This document shows positions 12,906-26,911 of a stretch of DNA of 64,000 nt, piece after piece. Position numbers and translations under genes: made by a program. The DNA is from Lineus longissimus (lineage: Eukaryota; Nemertea; Pilidiophora; Heteronemertea; Lineidae). Where the stretch lies: positions 6,078,001 to 6,142,000 of the forward strand of contig NC_088323.1 in assembly GCF_910592395.1 (NCBI RefSeq), written 5' to 3'. The notes beneath the pieces are model-generated. The model searched no databases. It worked only from the letters and a program-made list of their open reading frames with translations, and was not told the DNA's origin. Within the stretch, counting starts at the first letter, position 1. Every line of letters begins with the position of its first letter.

Positions 12906-15900
12906 AACGAAATATCGATTCCATAATCAATAGAGGCATAATAGCAACAATAAAACGCATCTTCTCTTTAAATATTAGAGTTTGTTCGAACAATGGAGAA
13001 GTGATTTGACATTAAAACACATTTTCTTGTTAAACATCAGAGTATGTTCAAACAGAGAAAAGTTATTTGACATTTGACATACAGATAACTTGTCTCCACT
13101 TAGTAACCTGTAAATAATATACCCATCAGGAACTACTACGTGATATGTTGAATTAATAATCCATATCAGTAGCAATATAGATGAAATGCATCGTCAACAT
13201 ATGACATTTGCCTCCAATGCCCCATGGCTTTCAATGCACTCATTTGAAAATTTTTTAATCGATTTTTGCATTTTTATGCATGATGATGCTCAAATGAATT
13301 GTCGGGTTCTCTGAGCATTGAAAGTTTTGCACCTTTTGCTTTCGCACAGTCATGACATTAGACCAATCTATGTCACGATAATGCGCTTTATATTGAACGA
13401 AGATTGTTTTATTCTATTTTTTGAACACTCTTGAGGAACATGAAGTGTCTCTGCTTGCTGGTTTATTCTTTAAAAACACAGGCACAAATAAATATGAGAC
13501 GCTGCTCAACCCACCTTTTTTATTCCGTTTCTGTCATGCCAATAATTATCTGCAAATAGCCCAAGGCTGAATTTATTAAGTCAGAAAGTGTAATTTGAAC
13601 TTCTAATTAACACAAAAAATACCCTCGCAATCTCTTTTTACTGTTGTTTGATAGAAAAATCAATATTTGAAATCCATGAAATATGCTTTTGAATGAGATC
13701 TAGTGAAGAAATCGATTTTTATTGATTTGGAGTTTTTAAAAAGTGTGATGGTCTTTAGATCATTTTTATGAAAATGGTCTTCAGCTGTCTTTCATGATAA
13801 ATATCGATACTGATATTTACTTATATTTACATGATAAATATTTACATGATAAATATCGATATTGATTGTTGGCAAAGTAATAATTCTGCATCAGTTAAGT
13901 CAAATCATTGCACTGGCTCTGATTTGGGGAAGGCAAAGAAATCAAATGAAGGGACAAACCCTGTAGTGTACTTGACAGAAATTTTTGGCAGTTATGGCCC
14001 AGCAGTTACTGGTCAGTGTTGAGATATCACAGGGTACTAAACATTATATTCAACCACTGTGAGGCATACTGTGCAGGTACAAGGAATCTTAAGGGGAATC
14101 TGGTAATTGAAGTTTACTGAGACATGGAACTAAAACCCTCTGCATTTCTTCAGGTGGTGACTGTCTGCTATGTCACGTACCTCTGTTTTTAATCTCCAGA
14201 AAAAACGATTTAAATCCTCGAAGAAAGAAATTCTGTGTGTGAAAATGTACAGAGGAATGTTGCACCTTCACGAAGTCACTGTAACACTGAAAACTGGTGA
14301 AGTCACCTTCTTTATATACCGATGTTGCTTCACCTTCAATTCAAATTTGTCATTATTTGTCAAACGTATCCATCTGAGCACCCTGCATATAAAACCTTCT
14401 CCCCGACTTGTCCATTCACCCCATTCCTTCAGGATAATCCCTCAAACATTCAAGGAAGCTCATCTCAATATCGGCGGATCTTAAAATGCTGAATCAGCAC
14501 TTTGCATTTGCATGTCTTGTAAATTGCCCAGGGCTGCAGCGTCAATTACATGCAAAATGATTGACTCATCCTTAAGTGTTACACTAGATCATTGGAGCTA
14601 GGCAGTGGGCATTAGTTACAGTTTACGTTAACCCTTTTAGGGAAAGAACGAAGATTGAAAAATCTCCTTCCTGATTAGCCCATTCTTGGGTCTCCTTCTT
14701 CAGGTGTGCCATAAAAAATCACATGAAGAAGGAATCATGTTTCCTTACCAACGATTGAAAACAAACGGCATTCCCCTTTAACACAAAACACTAGCGTAAT
14801 CTTACAGCTACAAGTATCTCCCTAAGAGTTCCATGTACCCTATTATCATCATAAGAGTATCAATTCTATTGACAATACATGTATTGCCTCAAGCGGTTTC
14901 CAGTAGAAAGGAATGTGTAATGTCAGCCAACGCAGGAACAAGGATCGATCAGTGCTTAAATCAATCGGTGTCAAGGCTAGCAGATAATGACATAAATAAC
15001 TGGGGTTTTTTTAGGATAATACACTAGTTGACTTGCTTGGTGGGAAATTATGATGTGGTAATTGGTTTCCCGAAATTGTCCAGCTACTGAGTGTAGTATT
15101 TTGCATCAAATCTTTCGGAGAGGAACAATTACAATCGATATACTTAGATCAATGTCAAGACCAACAGTTGAGGAATTGGATTTTTCCAACTTAATTTACA
15201 TTTACTGACCTGACAAGAGATTTTGCATGCTTTGGTGATTGATTTTCAATTTTGTAATAAAAAATTGTCGACTGGGAGGCTAATATATGTAAATGCTTTA
15301 TCTCAAACCATTCACAGAAAGGACCAATGTCAAACAGCACCCAACGGATCAATGCCTGAATCAATGTCAGGGTTACAAGATAAATGGGATGATGTTTTTT
15401 AAGTACATGACAGTTACTGACTTTGTTAGGATTGATTCGCTTTGCCTCTCAAAGTTGCTGCCAGCCTGAGTGGATGGAATGTTGACGATACATGACAAGA
15501 GCAGAGAGTGGTTTCTAGAGTGACATTTCTTTAGTTTGCTGCAATGAATCGACATGTTCAGAGAAGAAAGCATGGCCCTATTAAAATTTGGCTTGCGGAA
15601 AAGAACACCAACAGAACATTGCCAAGTGTGGAGAAGCCACTTCTCTCATGACTTCTCTGACATCTTTTTAAAGCAGATTTGTGAAGAATGTGGTGATCTT
15701 TCCTCCCCTCTACCCGGACAGCCTATTGCCCCTCCCCCAAAGTTAAATACAGCCCTGCGGAATGTATCCCGGTGTGATTTATTGCATTGAGAGAGATAGG
15801 CAGGAATCGAGTAAAAACACCCTGAAGCTCTCTCTTGTGACAGTTGGCCTTGACAATCAATGATCCAGTTTATATCGACTCCCAACTTCCGCAAAAGCCT

Positions 15901-18900
15901 GCAGCAAGCACCTATCAATAACATCAATACAATTATGAACTATTTCTGGGAATCTGATATACCTGATCTGGTCAAAATCAATTTGGTCACATTTACTGTT
16001 GATGTTTTTTGTCAATATATCCCGAAGTGATAACATTAAAAGAATATCATAACTTCTTCTATTGATAGACCCAGCCAAGGAATGTGTGGTCTCGTAATAC
16101 AGAGCCTACATTTTAGCAGTGTGTTTCTTTGTTAGCAAACCTGGGGACAGAAAAAAAGCTGAGGAACATGATTCAACGAACGAGCACCACCTGGAGTGCT
16201 ACTGGGCCTACAAGTGTCACAAGGAAACGGAAGTGACATGCATTACTGCCTTAGAGCACTCATGCAGAAGCCTAAGGCCGTTTCCATATTTTATTTTACA
16301 TGACTAATCGGCAGAAAGTGGTGCAGGGACATTTATTAATGAGTAGTGAACCACCAGAGGCCACTTAATCAAAGTGACATCATCATCGGGTCACCCTGCT
16401 TGCCGTTGGCAATTTCGATATGGCAAAGTAGAAGTTTTCCTCCTGAAGGAAATTTCAACCGAACCCATGCAGTCATTTCAATATGCTTGTGGTTGCAGGG
16501 ACGTTAAGAATATTGCATGATGGGTTGCAAACAATGTTACCCATCATGTTCTGCGACTTTGATGAACCATGTGCTGATTTTGATAATGGAAGAGGGGCTT
16601 TTGACTAGAGCAAGAGGGCCAAATTGTCAGGTCTTCATCTGGTGAGTAGTATGCACAGTTATGGGCCTCTGTTGTGTTTGATTCTGACCTACATGACTCC
16701 TGACTTAGGTCTCCCTTTAAGGAGTATACATGTACAAGAGCATGAAAGCATGCATAATGTTGTTGATCAATTGATTTAGCCTTGTATATATCTTATACCA
16801 CTAGATGACTCAGTGACAATTCCTTGACTCAGTGACAATTCCACCAATAATTTGCAGGGGTCTCTGGGGAATGGTATACATTCATATCAACTCAAAGCAA
16901 TGTGGTTTCATCTGAAATGATATTCACCACAGTAGCACAACGTCAATTGATTCCAAATGATTTATTACACTGGGAGCATCCTTATAGATGCATGGATGCA
17001 ATAATATTAGATGCATCGATGCTTGAAGAAAATGAATAAACCGATATCTACCGTTTGAATCTGGTGCAAAACTCGATGCTGAGAGGTAACTGAGATTGTT
17101 TGAGAGAAAATGAAACGTTTTTTTATGTCCCCTCTTTTTCGCAAGCTGTGGTACAGAACCAACCAACTCTGTCGTAAGAATATTGCCAATATTTATCGAA
17201 GAGAACTAATGAGTCTGATGTTATCGTACTAACACGTCCAATAACACGGTCTGTTATGATATGGTTCATCGAATAATTTATTACTACCGAGGTTGACTGA
17301 TACACAAGACTAATTGAACGGATATTTGATTTTAACCCGATATTTTGGCATCCTGTCTTGGGATAAGTTCACAAGACATTGGATAAGTTCACAAGACATT
17401 GATATATTCAGGAACCTTGAGCCTTCTGGGAGCAAACTGCAACATTGGCAATATGAATTCTATCCTTATTTCAGTGACTGCCATTGTTGCTGTTCCTTTC
17501 TAGTTTTACCTCTCATTGTCTGTTTACAATCACAAACTCTTGAATTCTCTGCCTGTATCAGTTGTTCATGGCTTCATCAAAATGATGGATTGAATGGAAA
17601 GAATGGAATATGATGGACCATGATAAAGCTTCATCCGTGATTGTACATAAACAGGCCAATTCGGCAGGGTAATAATGCGAAGCGCTTTGAGCCCGGTATT
17701 GCTGTGACGGTTACCTATTTGGTGCTGAGTGACTACTGTTAGAGAGAGTAACATCACAATGTGGATTCCATCCATGCTTAAGCGATTCCTCCTGCACCCA
17801 CACCGATAATCTATACCAATAAAAGACTGTGATATTCTCATGAATATCATGAAAGAGAATAATAATGATTGATCTGCATATGATGCTGTGTATTAACTCC
17901 CTTGACCTTGTATCTGAATGCTATTGATTTCACCCTGGAATATCAATGCCCTGGCTTGCTGAGAATCAGGCAGGATTTCGAACTTACTGAACTGGTCTGT
18001 CTTGGGAATCGAGAAAGTTTTTCAATGATGTTGGAATAACTGTGTTGTTCCAACATCATTGAAGTGATCATTGACAAGATGACATCATTGAAGACATCAG
18101 ACATCAACAGACGTCAACATCATTGACGAAATGACAACATTGAGTTCATGTAGCAGTGATGCCCTTTAACCTTTATGTCAGTGCTATTGATCATTTAGCA
18201 TGTTTAGGGGTGACTTGTCATGACATCCATGCAGTCGATTGGCAAGTTGATTGACAGCGTCCTTGGTGGGCCTTCATCTGTTGCTTGTGGGAAGCCATAT
18301 AAAAGCTAAAAATCATAAGCTGGAAGTCCATATCTCTGGTGTTGATGGTGGCTTAGGTGTTGCATTGTTGTGACAGGGACATGGCACATCAATTTTGTCC
18401 GAGTTTTGATCGTCATTTTGACACATACCCCAGTGAAAATCCGCACCACCTACTGAAATGTGAAAATTGTCTTTGTTCCCGAAATTAGAAAAAACAAACA
18501 TTGAAGATATTGGCCGAGTAGTTTTTGAACACCAGTCCAGAAGGATGTGGAGATTTACTGCGGAAACAGACTTTAGTGTCTCGGATGAAACGCTTGCAGA
18601 AAAAAAGTTTATTAATGAAGCCAAAGAAGAACAAAAATATTGTAGTAAAAAGTTGCCCACTCCTTTAAATTTTTGGTACCATATTATCATGATGAACAAA
18701 ATAACTGCGGCTATTGCAATCTTTTGATAAATATGGACTGATGCTGACACTATCCAAAACTGTCAATTGTCTCCCAAACCCAAACCAATGTCAGTGTTGA
18801 AATTGCATCTCTGGTGTATTGGAAATTCCATGCTGGTACTGGGGTGCCAAGGATCATCTCTGGTGTTAGTATTGGAAATTTCTTGCTGGGATGAGGAAAA

Positions 18901-19616
18901 AACTCCCAAGATTCAAGTGGCATCAACAGTTCCTAGCTGGGTTGATAATCAAAGGGAGGAAAAAATTGGGTTTGCATAGCGGGTGTCAAAGAGATCCGTT
19001 TTGCAATTAGATACCGTGGCTTTGTGTGATAGGCGATGAGCGGATGCTTGTTTTTGCTGGATATGTTTTTGGCGAGGAATTGTGTTACGAACACGGGCAT
19101 CAATCGGAACATGGTTCTGTGTATATGATAGACCGTTTGGGTATGCTGAAAAGATGCAAGACTTTTGAACTCAGAAACACCCTCCTTCCCCAAAGAAATT
19201 AGAAAGTTCCTTAACACAGGGTCACTAATCGTAGGGAAGAACCCTCGAAATATTTCTCATGGAAACTCTAGCAACAACCCTTCATGAGCCTTCTTTAAGA
19301 ACATCTCCTGCATCCAGCTTCTTCAGCAAATAAAACCCCACCATCACAGTTGCTCATATTTCAATTTCTGACACATGATAGTGCACATTTGCCCCAAGAC
19401 TTCAAACTTTGTGTCAAATGTAGTTCCTTGTTGCCATGACATTGACGTATGTCATATCCTTGTGAGATACTAAGGAGAGGATTATTGTTGGCCTTGTTAG
19501 CAGCAGTAACCACTGTGGATGTGCTTGCGTGTAGTGTTCAGGGAGTATATCTTTTTCTTATTTCTGTTTGTCATGAAAAATAAATCCTTCAAGTTTCTTT
19601 GTTTTAAGTTACTAGT
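12906..19616. other. Non-coding stretch, no gene recognised
   Basis: No supported gene. Small local repeats are present: near-repeated ATGATAAATATCGAT units around 13,795-13,865, a duplicated GACTCAGTGACAATTCC at about 16,806-16,840, a 20-bp direct repeat at about 17,361-17,400, and a hairpin at 18,021-18,063. Opposing open frames near 18.3-18.75 kb have no recognisable domains. Confidence 0.4.
18021..18063. repeat. Perfect 16-bp inverted repeat (hairpin)
   Basis: TTCAATGATGTTGGAA at 18,021-18,036 is followed by its exact reverse complement at 18,048-18,063, with an 11-nt loop. Further CATCATTGA and GACATCA words follow up to about 18,140. The function is unknown. Confidence 0.85.
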
Positions 19617-19755
19617 TGATCCTCTAAAGATTTTTCACATGTGCACAACATCTAAAGGTTTAAAAACCTCCACGAGGTGCATATTTGGGTCGGCTGAAAA
19701 ACAGTTGAAGGTTTTTCAAAAGCTAAGAAACCTATATTTCTGAGAGTTTAAAACA
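19617..19755 (+). repeat. Foldback-like dispersed repeat, copy 1
   Basis: Rich in AGGTTTTTCA words in both orientations and ending in ATATTTCTGAGAGT. It shares its internal pieces and its right end with the segment at 20,910-21,115, but part of the internal sequence (GGTGCATATTT next to GGCTGAAAAAC) is inverted between the two. This behaviour fits an internally palindromic, MITE-like repeat. Confidence 0.55.
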
Positions 19756-20909
19756 TTGACATTCATCTCTCTCATGATTAAAATTGATAGTGAACTTCGG
19801 CAGTAACATTAACAAACTTGGCCCTGAGCTAAAACAAGTATTGAATTGCTCATTATCCTGGCACGATTAGAAAAAAAATTAAACGCTATAAATTTCTTAC
19901 AACTAATTTCTCTGAAAGATTGCATGTCAAAAATCATTTTTGACGCTATAAGAAAAAAGACGTCTCCCTTGAGCTTGTAGACATGATATGAGCATTTCAC
20001 GTAAGTTGCCTGTCTGTGGAAAAATTATTGAGAAACTTTCATCTTCTTGGTCTTTATCTGTTCATGCCAATCAAGTCCGTGGAGCCCAATTTGTGAAATT
20101 AATTGCAAAGGGGACCTCCTGGGTTATTTTAGGATTAGTTTCATCCTGGGCTGACCATGCTGTGCTGTGCATTTGATGTATTGTCGATTTAAGAAACTTT
20201 GAATGTGGTCAAGTTTGTGTTGTATGATCTTCTTCACTCTCCAACAGATTGAATGTAATGCTTTTGGAGGAAGGAAAGTGATGAAGTTTGTGTTTTATTG
20301 ATCTTCTTCTATCACTGACAGATTGTCTGATGACAAAAGGTTCAGCAGACCTCAAGGAGTTAATAACCGATATCATCTCAGATACTTAATCTAGCATCTA
20401 TTTTCTATCCTCTTGGCTCACCAGCTGGCCGGTTCCTCACAAAGACCATTGCAGTTCTCCCCTTACAGATACCAATCTACTTTATCGGGTATGGAGTGAC
20501 AGAACCATGGAAACTATAAAGATTACTAAAGCGTCTTGAACCCCAAATTGTCTAAATGAATAACTTTAAGCTTTGAGAGCTCGTAAAATGGAGACACATA
20601 TCGATACTGAGATGGTGTAAACTGTATGCAGTCTCAAAAGGTGTGTGATAAAACGTGCTGTATCTCAGTTATCAGGAATAGGGTGTCTTGAAAAACTCTG
20701 ACAACATTATATTGATTCTATGATGGCAAGGCAGCTACTGTAATACATACTACCAAGAATTACTCCACAGCGGCTATGTCTTGCGCCTCCTTCTGGAGTG
20801 CTCGAGTTTTGTTCGGTGAGCAATCGTGTTGTACTTGGCAAAACTACAGCTTCTTTGTCCTCGAGAAAGTGCATTTCTCAAGTTGGTTAGTCTGAAGAAC
20901 CTGAGCCTT

Positions 20910-21115
20910 TAAAACAAATTTAAAGGTTTTTCAGCCAACAAAAATATGCACCGTCGAAAGGTTTTTCAGTTTAACATGTGTAATGAAAAACCTTCAGAGG
21001 TTTTTGCACATCTCAAGAACCATTCAGGTTTTTCCAAAGTAAAGAAAATCCCCTATTGATTTATGTTGGCCAAAAGGTTTTTTAAAATGCAATATTTCTG
21101 AGAGTGTAGCTTCCA
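20910..21115 (+). repeat. Foldback-like dispersed repeat, copy 2
   Basis: A relative of the repeat at 19,617-19,755. It has several inverted AGGTTTTTCA / TGAAAAACCT words, an AAAAATATGCACC block and the same AATATTTCTGAGAGT right end. No coding sequence is seen. Confidence 0.55.
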
Positions 21116-23287
21116 CAACACTACCCAGCAGCAATGCCTCGTACCTCCTCAAGCATTGCTTGAGTTTTGTTTGCAGTGCTGTGGAACGAAGCAATTTCCA
21201 TTACCATATGAAAAAACCTGAATCAATTTGTTGAAGATGCTGTTGACAAGCTGTGAGGTAGAATTAATTGGAACTGATTGACATGAATTCATACATTTTT
21301 TTAGAGGTGCTCATCATGTTCAGGGTACCAGTTGTACTGGTGTATCAGATTAATAACAATAACTTATGTGAATCAGATTGAATACTGGTTTTGCGCATCA
21401 AATTAAATACCGGTTTATGTTCATCAAATTGAATTCCCCACACTGTGCATCAGATTGAATGATTGCTGTTTTAGATCATATTCTGCGTTTGCTGCTAGAA
21501 TTAAACATAAATGCATTAGAGTTGGTGAGTTTAATATTCACATTTGCCGCTCTAATTGCCAAAATTACCTAGTTTACAGTGTCTCACCGGGTTATTGGGG
21601 ACTTTTCTCTAAAACTTCTTTACAAGCTCACTATCTTTTAGCCATTATAGCCATATAAAGTAGCTTTTTAAAAAAAAACTAAGCACATTTGCAATACTGA
21701 GATGATATGCATCAGGAATAATGGAAAATAAATGAGCTTAACTGCCTTTCTTCGTAAAAAAGGAATATCTTTAAATGGAATGATGCTATCATAGAACGGA
21801 TTTCTGGCCAATGTTGTTGGAGTGCAGGCCAATTCCTTTTGGAGAAATGCAATTTGAATATCAGTCGTTCTTTTTCTTATGACATGGGTTCTCTTTGCCG
21901 TTTTCGTTTGATTCGAATCCATTACCTTAGCTGTTTGTGCCAAAAGAATGTTTGAAGATGGGGGTATGGAACGGATTTGGAAGTTGGCTCTTTTTAGTTT
22001 GGTGTACGTGTGTGGCAGGTTTCATGATGTGGAGTGGTGTATGGCCAGCTTTGTGTTTGGTACTTTTTGGGATGCACTGTAACTCGCTGGAAATCACTGT
22101 TGAGATTTGTGTTATCCACTCTTTACTTAGATGTATTTTAGGAGGAGTTTAGACGTACTCTGGTTCGAAGATCTTTCAAATACCGACACACATGGCAGTA
22201 CTTGCCAGTTCCCATTCAATGTTTTAACTAGCATGTTGAAAATATGAGGATGTCAAAATCTTGACAGAATATCGAACAAGTTGAAGTCTTCAGTTGGCAC
22301 TTGGACATGTCGCTATATGTTGTGCATGTAAGATATTTGAAGAAGAATTACTTCAAGTGTCTTAGGCTGTCAATAGTTTTGGCAGACTGTCTGTGTGATG
22401 ATGGCTTGTTCATGATGAAGAGAAAGGATGTGGCTGGAACACTTGGAAGAAGCTGTTTCCCAGCAGCTGACTAAGGATCTTATTCTTATCATGTGTATTG
22501 AAGGCAGACCTTCAAATGCCTAAGATGGTGCATTGGGAAATGTGTGCATTACAAGAAAAACAGCCAAATGTGCACTCGTTGGTTAATTGACTTAACTGAC
22601 CGGTGTCCATCTCGTAACTTGGACAATATATCATGTGCACCAACAGTTGAAGTAAATTAAACACCTAGGTTACTCCTTACTGGTCAAACAAATCAGTTCA
22701 TGCAAACTTTCGAAATCAGAATTACATTACAACTGGTTTAAGGCATTGAATGAGTTTGTGTTGTTTTAATCTCTAAAAGGGGGGTTGGCAAGAAAAATGG
22801 ACATAGATCCATGTCGGCTGGCGCTGAAAGTTTTAATAGAAAGGGTGTCCTTAATAGAGATGTGTCTGTTAAGGGTTTTTTCACTGTACTACCAATCCAG
22901 AAATGAAGGCAGACCAGTCTTTCCCTTGAGAACATTGCTTTAGGAATAAGTACTTAACAGTGAAGAGAAATTTCCATTTGACTTGTCTGTTCCAATAAAT
23001 TGTGCGGATACATATCAGAGTTTGGCATCACTGCCTCTCTCAAGGGATAGTGAGTGTCTCCAATGAATATTGCTATTGAAAACTGTATAAAATGGTTCAA
23101 GTATCTTGTTGGTGATCATATTGGAAGTTAGTTTGGTAATTTATAGGGACTGGTGGTCTGCTTAAGGTCTCGTAGATTTGGAGTTTTGGCTTTGGTCAGC
23201 ATGTCTTATTTCCTCATGGACTTGTATCGTGAAGCTATGGCAAGTCTTTCTTTTGCTGTCGATGCCAATGGGAAACATGTTTGGTAT
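21116..23287. other. Non-coding stretch, no gene recognised
   Basis: Around 21,340-21,460 there are several loosely repeated CATCAGATTGAAT words. No supported gene, RNA or mobile element was found. Confidence 0.4.
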
Positions 23288-23386
23288 CTTATAGACTCAC
23301 TTGTCCTTCATGCCATAGATCTTATAGACTCACTTGCCCTTCATGCCATAGATCTTATTGACTCACTTATCCTTCATGCCATAGAG
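23288..23386. repeat. 33-bp tandem repeat, 3 copies
   Basis: Three head-to-tail copies of a 33-bp unit beginning CTTATAGACTCACTT and ending CATGCCATAGAT occupy 23,288-23,320, 23,321-23,353 and 23,354-23,386 with only a few differences. The unit length is a multiple of three and keeps one frame open, but nothing around it supports a gene. Confidence 0.92.
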
Positions 23387-23795
23387 ATGGCTGTAATTGG
23401 TGAGATCTACCTCTGGATAGATGGTTCTAGGTCAGCTTCTGATCCAGGCAGATCGTGACACTTGCACTGATTGACCTACTGGTTGACATAATCTACTTGT
23501 CTTGGCTTCCTCTACCTTCTATGGTATTGCGTTGTTGTCTCCATCTTCCTCCATGATGGCTGCAACTAGGACATATCCTTTTTTCCATGGATCATCTCCA
23601 GGTGCTGTGGATTCTACGTCTCCCTTCTGGGTTCCAACTTATGGCCTGCCGTCTGATGATGCCAGCTGGTTCTCGCTGTGTTTGACCAAACCCAATTTTT
23701 TCTTTAGCACCTGGACACTGACACTAATCTGCCAGCCTTATTCACGGAGCACCTTGGGGTACATATTGACAGAAGAACCATGTCTTCTTGTTGCC

Positions 23796-24070
23796 ACCCA
23801 CTCACTCACTCACTCACTCCTGCAACGTGACATTTTTCTATGTCAGCTTTGCCATCACAACCCTCCAGGCGTTACGGTCCTGAGCAGTCTGTGTCAACAA
23901 CTGTCTTGCTACTCCGGCGCTGTCTGCATTGCACGCTACTTCATCCATCCAGCGTGTCCGGCAATATCCCCTTCATCGTTTGTCTCCAACATTCTCTGGT
24001 TGTCTATCCATCAGAAGACAGGGAAGCCTTGCTGGTTCCATTTTACACAAGTGTCCCAACCAACGTAGTT
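23796..24070 (-). mobile_element. Degraded LINE 3' remnant
   Basis: Read on the minus strand, this region gives a reverse-transcriptase C-terminal signature: an RWMDEV-like stretch, then QTAQDRNAWRVVM, then a stop and a (GAGT)n microsatellite tail at about 23,799-23,819. The AxDRxxWR pattern just before the stop is typical of the 3' ends of several LINE clades. The upstream part is broken by frame changes. The 188-codon plus-strand frame here is antisense to this remnant and is not a gene. Confidence 0.6.
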
Positions 24071-24139
24071 TACTCCTTTTCACAATCAGGGAGACCGGGA
24101 TTGACCTGTTCTTCTGATCTCAGTGTTTCTGGTTCTTAA

Positions 24140-26739
24140 GGTCACAATTTCATAACACTAAATCATGCGGAGACCTCACAATTGCTAGAATGAAACTGCT
24201 TAATGATTAACTTCATTTTGCCTGTGCTCACCAAAACGTTAGATTTAAATCAGCCATATAATCCACCCACATCCACACAGTTCACTTCATAAACGATTCA
24301 AGTTTAAAGGCTTCCTTTCCTGTAACTATGGTTTCCACCAGTTTCATGAGATCAATTCATTAGTTATCTGAGCGGTTTAGCTTCGATAATTTGAGGAGCA
24401 GAGATTTTATTTTTATCCTGCTGGTCTTTACCTAATCTGCCAAATGACTTTTAATTTCAAATTGAAGTTCAGCGTACCGGATTTTATTGCCTTGTTGTTC
24501 TGTTTTGTTGTCTGGTTGAGTTTCTGTTTTATTGCACAGTGGGCAAGGGTGGTGGCATAGGTATTGCGGGTAGATCTGAGACGGAGAAGAATATAGGATG
24601 GACTTGTAAAATAGCCTATCAGGCTTTTGGTATGGGGGCAATAAGTCTCGCAGGGAAAAGCATGTAGTCCCCTTGCATCCTCGCATGGCTTGTTTTATTG
24701 ACAGACTTGGTTTCCTCTTGAGCCTTGCTAATTCACTATCCTTCTTCATCAGATCTCAGATAGAGTAAAGGAGAGTAACTCTGGGATTGGCGATTTAACT
24801 TCCAGCAAAATTACAAGAGTAATCCTGAAGTAATGAGAAATTTATTCAAGGATTTGCATTTTAATCTCATTGGAATTCAACACCAAGTCGCATCCAGTTG
24901 CATAGTTCTTGAGCTAATTTGGTGTTTCCTGAGTATTTTGAGTTGAGTTGGGTCTCTTGCTAACGAATGGATGCATGTTATTCCATTGATAAGTTATAAG
25001 AAGGTTGTGCTCATCAGCATGGCATTACTGTCAAGATCAGTTGGGTTCCTGAAGTGGAGCAGTGCAAAGATTGATGTTTGAAATTAGTTGAAATCAGTGT
25101 CTGGCACCTGTGCTGTTGTGGGCCTCAGCCATTGATTGTAGTGATAAAAACAACATGATGATCTTTCGTTCCATTATGTTTTGAAATGATGGTATCCCTT
25201 CCCTCCTTTCCCACTCACACATATTGAGAGATTTGCTTGCTCTGGCGTAGGCACCAGATAATAAAATTCTTGCTTTTACTGCTCATTCATAGTCAATTGG
25301 AGACGAAGTTCCCAAGGGCCCTGGTCCAGTGTCTCCATCAGGTGTCGCACCTGATGCTGGGATAAACAGTCAAGCACCATAACTTCTAGACCACTTTGCC
25401 CATATATCAGAGGGTTAACTATGCCCTTCTAGTCGCTAATGCTCATACTAGTATAAAGTATTTACCATCATCTTGCATTATGTATCTTGTTACAATTTCA
25501 TCGCACATTAGCCGCGCTACATATAATTCCATTGTCAATAGCACTTTCTCATCAGACTAATGGATTCCTGAATAATACCCTTATAATCTGCAACAATTGT
25601 GTCTTGTCCTGGCCGCAGGGCATTCAAACAAGTATTCGTGATAATACAGTTCCAGTTACAGGGGTTAAAATTGTCTGACCCTCCAGCCGCTTGGCGTAGG
25701 CTCTGCACATCATATTCTTTGGTGCCGTGCAAGCTGCATTCAGCTCACAAATATACTTGGGTGCATCTATATCGATGTGAATGTTGTGTGTATGTTGTGT
25801 GCAACATGTGACGCATTCACCAATCCTCCTGTACAACAGATGCGTGCATGTTGCTTGCAGCTCACGCAAAGGTTACGCAGCATAGCCCAGGCTACGGCAC
25901 CATGTGCAAAGTAGGCATGTCTGACCTGTACTGTAAATAGGAGCGAGTGTTTTGACCTTTTATTGGCCAAAAACTGACACTTTAGCATGAAGGGATCATT
26001 ATTGACATTTATTAAAAATTAATGGAGCCCATTAATATAAGTGTTTTTTCTCATATTATAGGTTGAAGAACAAAAAACAACTGATTGACGTTTAAAAATG
26101 AAACTCTCCAGACTATGATTGGCACGTTTTGTGAAATTGCAATTTTTCAAAGAGAATGTTTGACCCGCTTTATATTTTGTCAAACACTTGAACCGTAGAT
26201 GAGTTTGATGGATAGAGATTTGGATATCTAGTACTCTTAGGCCATTCTGAAGATTTTGATTTTGTGACTTGGATTGTGTCCTCCTTGAGCGAAATGTCAA
26301 CATTTTTAAAACTCTGTGGTCAGTGATTGATGTTTCATGACCTGTTTCAAGTTGTGATGGGCTTTATAACGTGCAACACCTAAATCATGAATAGCAGAGA
26401 GAACAGATTTGAGGACATTTTGAGTTTGTAGGCTGTAAAAATGCTCATTCTTAGATTGTGACACACTCTGGTGGGATGGAGCGCTGAGGATGAAGTAATG
26501 ACGTAAATCGTGAAATTTACCACAGTAGTATTCAGTGGCTCAAGATGAACAATGATTCAGGGATGCTGGACATTCTGTGCGAATATCTCATGAAGAAGGA
26601 TTTCAGGAATTACATTTTTCCGGATCGTTTTTTAATTAGGGTGTAATTGAAAGAAGCAAAGATGGGGCATACATATTCATCGGAAATTGAGGTAATTTGC
26701 TGTGATATTGAAGTTAATATCATTCATGTAATTTTTTGC
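24140..26739. other. Non-coding stretch, no gene recognised
   Basis: No supported coding sequence. It lies directly upstream of the first recognisable exon of the SRCIN1/KIAA1217-like gene, so it is probably intronic. The preceding exon, which must end in phase 0, was not recognised. Confidence 0.45.
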
Positions 26740-26766
26740 CATCATCATCATCATCATCATCATCAT
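26740..26766. repeat. (CAT)9 microsatellite
   Basis: Nine perfect CAT triplets. They produce an apparent poly-His run in an open frame that has no other support as a gene. Confidence 0.95.
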
Positions 26767-26911
26767 AATCGACTGTGGTATTTTGACCATTTCTTCTCTC
26801 TACCACCGGAAATGAACCTGAGTCTCATCAAGGGATTAACAGACTGACTTGAGCACATCAGAATTCGTAAATTATTTTGCTCAGATTTTCTTCAAAATTC
26901 TACTTTTTCAG

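Noticed and set aside
18313-18750. 145-codon minus-strand frame with a hydrophobic N-terminal segment
   Set aside because: No recognisable family, a competing open frame on the opposite strand, AT-rich low-quality composition and no splice context. Treated as chance.
23502-24068. 188-codon plus-strand open frame
   Set aside because: Its second half is antisense to a degraded LINE RT end and crosses the (TCAC)n tail. No recognised domain is present.
26647-26847. Open frame with a poly-histidine run
   Set aside because: The His run is the (CAT)9 microsatellite. The frame ends before the first true exon at 26,912.
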